DNA of 25,239 nucleotides from Bacillota bacterium (GTDB taxonomy: Bacteria; Bacillota_E; Sulfobacillia; Sulfobacillales; Sulfobacillaceae), in assembly GCA_021820645.1 (NCBI GenBank), contig JAKADJ010000001.1, forward strand, positions 28,241 through 53,479, in the 5' to 3' direction. The position numbers and the translations under genes were made by a program. The notes under the pieces were generated by a model. The model saw only the letters and a list, made by a program, of their open reading frames with translations. It was not told where the DNA came from and made no database searches. Positions 22,265 to 25,239 of this stretch are shown here, piece after piece; positions within the stretch are counted from its first letter, which is position 1; each line of letters starts with the position of its first letter.

Positions 22265-23251
22265 GTGTCCAATTTATTGTTACCGTGGTCAGACCAGGAC
22301 CAGGCCTTAATCACCCAATATTGCGCGGGTCTAGAGCGAATTCATCAACAGTTTGTGGCGCATGCGCTAGAAGTCGCCTCCACCAATCCCCTCTTTAGGG
22401 ATACCCTGAAGACAATGACTCCGAATCGCTTTAAGGCCCATTTATCGTCACATCTATCCACCTTACTGGGCGACCCTAGGACCCCTGAGATCCGGGCCCG
22501 GAGTGCCAGTGTAGGATGGGCTCACATCCGCGCTGGCATCCCCCCGTCATGGTACTTAGTCCTTTACAATACCTATTTTAAATCCTACCATGACGAACAA
22601 GATGCCGATGCCACTGATTTACCGCCGCTTCCTCTAGTCAGGCGTCGTTGGGTGCTTGACGTCGCGGATACCCTCGACGCTTACGACCAAAATGCCCAGG
22701 CCATACTGGATGCGATGACCTACCGAGTGCAGGATCTAGAAACTTTCGCGTATCGTGACCCGCTAACTGGAGTCGCCAATCGCCGGGCCGTCGAGGAAGC
22801 CATCGAACATTATGCCAGCGACCCCCAATCACCGCCTGGGGCTCTGGTTCTCATTGACCTCGATGGCTTTAAAATCATTAATGATACCCAAGGCCACCCA
22901 GCCGGAGATGAGGTGCTCCGTCAAATCGCTACCCGCATCGCCGCCGCCATGTTATCCAGCGATTTGTTAGGCCGCATTGGCGGCGATGAATTTTGCCTGT
23001 GGCTTAAACATCGAGAGCGGCCGACAGACGTCGTGTCTGAAGTCCAGCAGCTCTTAATAAATCTCGATTTGCGTCAGTATGGCATCGGATGTTCTGCCGG
23101 GATCTCATGGTACCCCAAGAATGGCCAAAAATTCCGCGACCTATATTTCGAAGCAGACGTGGCCCTTTATGCCGCCAAAAGACAGGGAAAGGGTCGAATC
23201 ATGGTAAGCGGGAGCCCGGATTCCTTTTCATTAACTAAACATTTATCGTGA
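22265..23251 (+). CDS. Globin-coupled sensor diguanylate cyclase (GGDEF)
   Basis: 328 aa. Residues about 10-110 fit a globin-coupled sensor domain: HLSSHLSTLL, then VGWAHIRAGIPPSWYLVLYN, where His87 matches the proximal heme ligand of H-x-R-x-G-[IL]-P-P. Residues about 160-320 are a GGDEF domain making cyclic di-GMP from GTP, with DPLTGVANRR, DLDGFKIINDTQGHPAGDE and intact GGDEF (239-243). The inhibitory I-site R-x-x-D, five residues before GGDEF, reads L230-S-S-D233, so product inhibition should be weak or absent. It is a likely soluble oxygen-responsive enzyme. The GTG start at 22265 follows AGAGG at 6 nt. It is divergent from the ECF sigma operon with a 193-bp gap. Heme binding is inferred. 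Confidence 0.92.
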   Translation: MSNLLLPWSDQDQALITQYCAGLERIHQQFVAHALEVASTNPLFRDTLKTMTPNRFKAHLSSHLSTLLGDPRTPEIRARSASVGWAHIRAGIPPSWYLVLYNTYFKSYHDEQDADATDLPPLPLVRRRWVLDVADTLDAYDQNAQAILDAMTYRVQDLETFAYRDPLTGVANRRAVEEAIEHYASDPQSPPGALVLIDLDGFKIINDTQGHPAGDEVLRQIATRIAAAMLSSDLLGRIGGDEFCLWLKHRERPTDVVSEVQQLLINLDLRQYGIGCSAGISWYPKNGQKFRDLYFEADVALYAAKRQGKGRIMVSGSPDSFSLTKHLS

Positions 23252-23372
23252 GCCACTCTTGCACGGTGCCTCCAACAAAAGCGTTTGGACCGTCGTTTCG
23301 CCTATTGACGGGGTTGCCTTCACCGAGTCACGACCATTCGGATTTCGACTAGGATACTCTTCCCCACGATGA

Positions 23373-23582
23373 GAAGAGACAGGCCTCCCACCCAGCCTGA
23401 GGTATGACCAGATTTTAGCCCCACGCTCCATTGACCGTATCCATCGGAGGAAAATCTTTAAGTTTTTGAGTATCGGCGGGGCCTCTGCGATAGGCATTGA
23501 TGTATTCTTAAAAGGACTCGCCTTGGGGAGCGTGACCTGGAACCCTAGTTCACCCGATCCCAACCCCGTGTGGGTTACATAA
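23373..23582 (+). pseudogene. Possible remnant of a Tat-signal-bearing gene in the 406-bp gap
   Basis: The stretch 23252-23657 has no convincing complete gene. On the plus strand an open frame of 69 codons with no ATG/GTG start includes HRRKIFKFLSIGGASAIG, a twin-arginine-like signal followed by a hydrophobic stretch. It then runs through GLALGSVTWNPSSPDPNP to TAA at 23582. A GGAGG overlaps the RR codons. The frame is cut by a stop just upstream, so it may be the broken start of an exported redox-type protein, or chance. A longer minus-strand frame over the same bases is not credible. Confidence 0.25.
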
Positions 23583-23657
23583 GGCTTGGGGTGCCCTAAA
23601 GGCACTCATCCAGCGAGGCTTCCGAAAGGAATTGCGGAGATAAAAGGAGCGATCCCA

Positions 23658-24122
23658 GTGTCCTCTATCGTAGATTTTACCAATGTGTCTGCTGTGGGTT
23701 TGGAATCTTCTCCGGTAGCTCAGGCTCTGGCCGGCTTACGGGCTCATGAGGCCCGTTACTTTAAACACAAATATCAGCACGACTTTACGGTTGTCCCAGC
23801 GAGCGAAAGTCCCGAGACAACGGATTATGTCTCACACGTTTTGAAAGAAGAACGTGATATTGAAATTGCGGCCAAGCCCTTAGAAACGTCGCGTTTTCAA
23901 GTGGCAAACATTAAATTTGCTTACGTTTTTTACGAGGATGGTCTGGTGGTAAATGTCCTGTATACGGTAGACCATCTTGGCAAGCGTGCCGTGGGCTTTA
24001 AGCTTTCTGAAGGGATGGAGATCCCAACCGAGTTAGCCGCAAAATTTAAGTTTGCTAGGCAGAAGTCCAACCTGGCTGGAACCATTCGCGGATCATTTTT
24101 TGTCATCAAAGGAGAATATTGA
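23658..24122 (+). CDS. Hypothetical 154-aa protein
   Basis: The GTG start at 23658 is placed by AAAGGAG 8 nt upstream; the frame is open to 23586 without another site. The product is soluble, with no membrane helix or cysteine. Sequence blocks are LAGLRAHEARYFKHKYQHDF, FQVANIKFAYVFYEDGLVVN, DHLGKRAVGFKLSEG and a basic C-terminal KFKFARQKSNLAGTIRGSFF. The alternating middle part suggests a small alpha/beta domain. I do not recognise the family. It converges on the lipid kinase gene with only 3 bp between stops and no terminator visible. Confidence 0.7.
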   Translation: MSSIVDFTNVSAVGLESSPVAQALAGLRAHEARYFKHKYQHDFTVVPASESPETTDYVSHVLKEERDIEIAAKPLETSRFQVANIKFAYVFYEDGLVVNVLYTVDHLGKRAVGFKLSEGMEIPTELAAKFKFARQKSNLAGTIRGSFFVIKGEY

Positions 24123-24125
24123 TTC

Positions 24126-25085
24126 TCATAGTCCTCCCCTCACCGGCTGTCTGGCTCTTGCCTGAGGCCCTTGCAACACCCAGAGCGCTTGACGTTGCAC
24201 GCGAAATACGGCCGGTGTCTTCAAATAGAGATCCCCATCTAGGTCAATAGCTAACGGCGGTTCGGTCGAAATGCGAACTTCGGGAGCCACACAGTAATGA
24301 GCCGCCCGATCATTGATGTGCCGACCCGCCAACAGTAACGAGGAGACCCGAATTAACGACCACCAATCATGGGTCCCCAGACTGAACACATGGAGTTGCC
24401 CATCCTGATGATGAGCCTCAGGAGTGCTAAAGATAGGCCCTGCCAGATGGCGTCCCTTGGCCACCACCAATTGGCGTGTCCGATAGGAGAGATGCCGGCC
24501 CAAATACTCCAAATGCACCTGAAACGGGAGCGATCCTCTTAACGCTCCATGTACCTGAAGCGGCCAGGCCCCCCACCCCAACCTTTTTTTGGCCTCGGGA
24601 GTCAAAAGGGTCACTAACTGCTCCGTAATGCCCATGAGGGCCCCATTTAAAAATAGCCGGCGCCCGTCTGAGGTTTCGACTTCCCCCAGGTCGAATGCCT
24701 CAACCGATCCATTCCACCCTTGGGATTCCATCGCTTGAGGTCCAGGTTCTAGCCCCAAGTTTAGGGCAAAAGTGTTCCCGGTGCCTAACGGGATTGTTGC
24801 CAGGACGCCAGACGTATGCGCTAAGACATTGGCCGCGAGGCTTAGAGTGCCATCCCCTCCACCAATACAAAACCGCACGATCCCCTGTTCGAGACCCGAC
24901 CCCATGATGTCAAGAAATTCTTCTCGGGTTCTCGGTAAAAAGTGGCCCACGAGGTTCAGCGTTTTGGATAGCCGACGCACCAAGAGAGGATAGGCATCGC
25001 TTCCACTCCGGGACCCGGGATTGACGACCAAGTAGGTCGGGGTATCGGAAGTTAGTACGGGTCTCTCTGTCATTTTCTGTTCCAT
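24126..25085 (-). CDS. Diacylglycerol kinase-family lipid kinase (DAGK_cat / YegS-like)
   Basis: About 319 aa, a normal length for bacterial DgkB/YegS-type enzymes, which phosphorylate diacylglycerol or similar lipids with ATP at the membrane face. Motifs: YLVVNPGSRSGSD near the N-terminus, the nucleotide-binding FCIGGGDGTLSLAANVL, and IPLGTGNTFALNLGL. FDLGEVETSDGRRLFLNGALMG comes next and IDLDGDLY near the C-terminus. Two starts are possible: ATG 25085, or ATG 25070 (MTERPVLTS). A TACAAT at 25097-25092 would start transcription close to 25085, which favours the second. The frame up to 25175 reads into the divergent promoter and is not coding. Lipid substrate unknown. Confidence 0.9.
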   Translation of the reverse strand: MEQKMTERPVLTSDTPTYLVVNPGSRSGSDAYPLLVRRLSKTLNLVGHFLPRTREEFLDIMGSGLEQGIVRFCIGGGDGTLSLAANVLAHTSGVLATIPLGTGNTFALNLGLEPGPQAMESQGWNGSVEAFDLGEVETSDGRRLFLNGALMGITEQLVTLLTPEAKKRLGWGAWPLQVHGALRGSLPFQVHLEYLGRHLSYRTRQLVVAKGRHLAGPIFSTPEAHHQDGQLHVFSLGTHDWWSLIRVSSLLLAGRHINDRAAHYCVAPEVRISTEPPLAIDLDGDLYLKTPAVFRVQRQALWVLQGPQARARQPVRGGL

Positions 25086-25091
25086 GTCCCT

Positions 25092-25122
25092 ATTGTACAA
25101 AATTAGGCCGAACTTTACCCAA
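25092..25122 (-). promoter_or_regulatory. Promoter candidate for the lipid kinase gene
   Basis: Minus strand TTGGGT (25122-25117), 19-nt spacer, TACAAT (25097-25092). The spacer is long; the -35 overlaps that of the divergent DUF190 promoter. Confidence 0.4.
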
Positions 25123-25142
25123 CCTAGACCCCATGCTACAAT
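25114..25142 (+). promoter_or_regulatory. sigmaA-type promoter of the DUF190 gene
   Basis: TTTACC (25114-25119), 17-nt spacer, TACAAT (25137-25142). It is followed by a leader of about 25 nt with GGAGGT before the ATG. Confidence 0.6.
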
Positions 25143-25173
25143 GAGCGAGTATCGAGTACCGGAGGTGGCAATC

Positions 25174-25239
25174 ATGTCGGCTACAATCTCAGGGCAAGCT
25201 CAACGATTAAGAATTTTTATCGGGGAATCCGACCACTAT
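25174..25239 (+). CDS. DUF190 family protein, PII-like (partial, runs off right edge)
   Basis: 22 codons to the window end. ATG 25174 lies 8 nt after GGAGG. After a short leader (MSATISGQAQR) the sequence LRIFIGESDHY matches the start of DUF190 proteins (LRIFIGESDR-Y). These are small proteins with a PII-like fold, often encoded beside CrcB-type fluoride exporters or ion transporters. The rest of the gene and its neighbours are not visible. Confidence 0.75.
   Translation, partial: MSATISGQAQRLRIFIGESDHY

Noticed and set aside
23243..23605. 120-codon minus-strand open frame in the gap before the hypothetical gene
   Set aside because: Composition is rich in Pro/Ser/Arg, with no recognised motif and no convincing ribosome binding site; overlaps the end of the diguanylate cyclase gene.
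23583..23657. Riboswitch-like hairpins (GTGCC CTAAA GGCAC) before the 154-aa gene
   Set aside because: No match to the conserved cores of c-di-GMP, c-di-AMP or other riboswitches that I can recall; a single short hairpin is not enough.

Overview
The window looks like chromosomal DNA of an acidophilic, aerobic, spore-former-related Firmicute, most like Sulfobacillus. This is inferred from strong AGGAGG ribosome binding sites, GTG/TTG starts, Firmicute-type housekeeping genes and a terminal-oxidase cluster with an attached blue-copper protein. No database search was possible. No CRISPR array, insertion sequence or phage gene was seen.

Layout. (1) 1-3600, minus strand: a GH15 glucoamylase cut by the left edge, a ClC chloride channel/antiporter, and a cysteine-hydrolase-fold protein followed by a terminator. 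(2) 3757-5356, plus strand: a GH25 lysozyme-fold protein lacking its usual acidic pair, then glutamate racemase murI. (3) 5369-7553, minus strand: thymidine kinase, a TrmK-like tRNA methyltransferase, ribonuclease HI and RNase P RNA. The RNase P RNA has its own promoter and terminator. (4) 7669-8016, plus strand: a tRNA operon (Asn-GTT, Met-CAT, Val-CAC) with promoter and terminator. (5) 8183-9574, plus strand: an MFS transporter resembling phosphate:H+ symporters.

(6) 9660-16576, minus strand: the most distinctive region. In transcription order it holds two paralogous small two-helix membrane proteins, a six-helix membrane protein, a Tat-exported cupredoxin, oxidase subunits II, I and III, a 62-aa membrane protein, and heme O synthase ctaB. 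Upstream lie two tiny convergent membrane-protein genes (35 and 32 aa). The set could deliver electrons from an outside donor through the cupredoxin and the CuA subunit to an aa3-type oxidase. Iron as the donor is an inference. Subunit I lacks the usual K-channel lysine, and the cupredoxin has an unusually long copper-ligand loop. (7) 17059-18147, minus strand: a conserved membrane protein of unknown function with a clear promoter and terminator.

(8) 18330-20792, plus strand: topoisomerase III and a small hypothetical protein. (9) 20801-22071, minus strand: an ECF sigma factor overlapping its probable membrane anti-sigma partner, with a candidate self-recognised promoter. (10) 22265-23251, plus strand: a globin-coupled diguanylate cyclase. 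(11) 23252-23657 holds only a possible Tat-signal-like gene remnant. (12) 23658-25239: a hypothetical protein, a convergent diacylglycerol-kinase-family lipid kinase, and the start of a DUF190 protein. The last two fire divergently from overlapping promoters.
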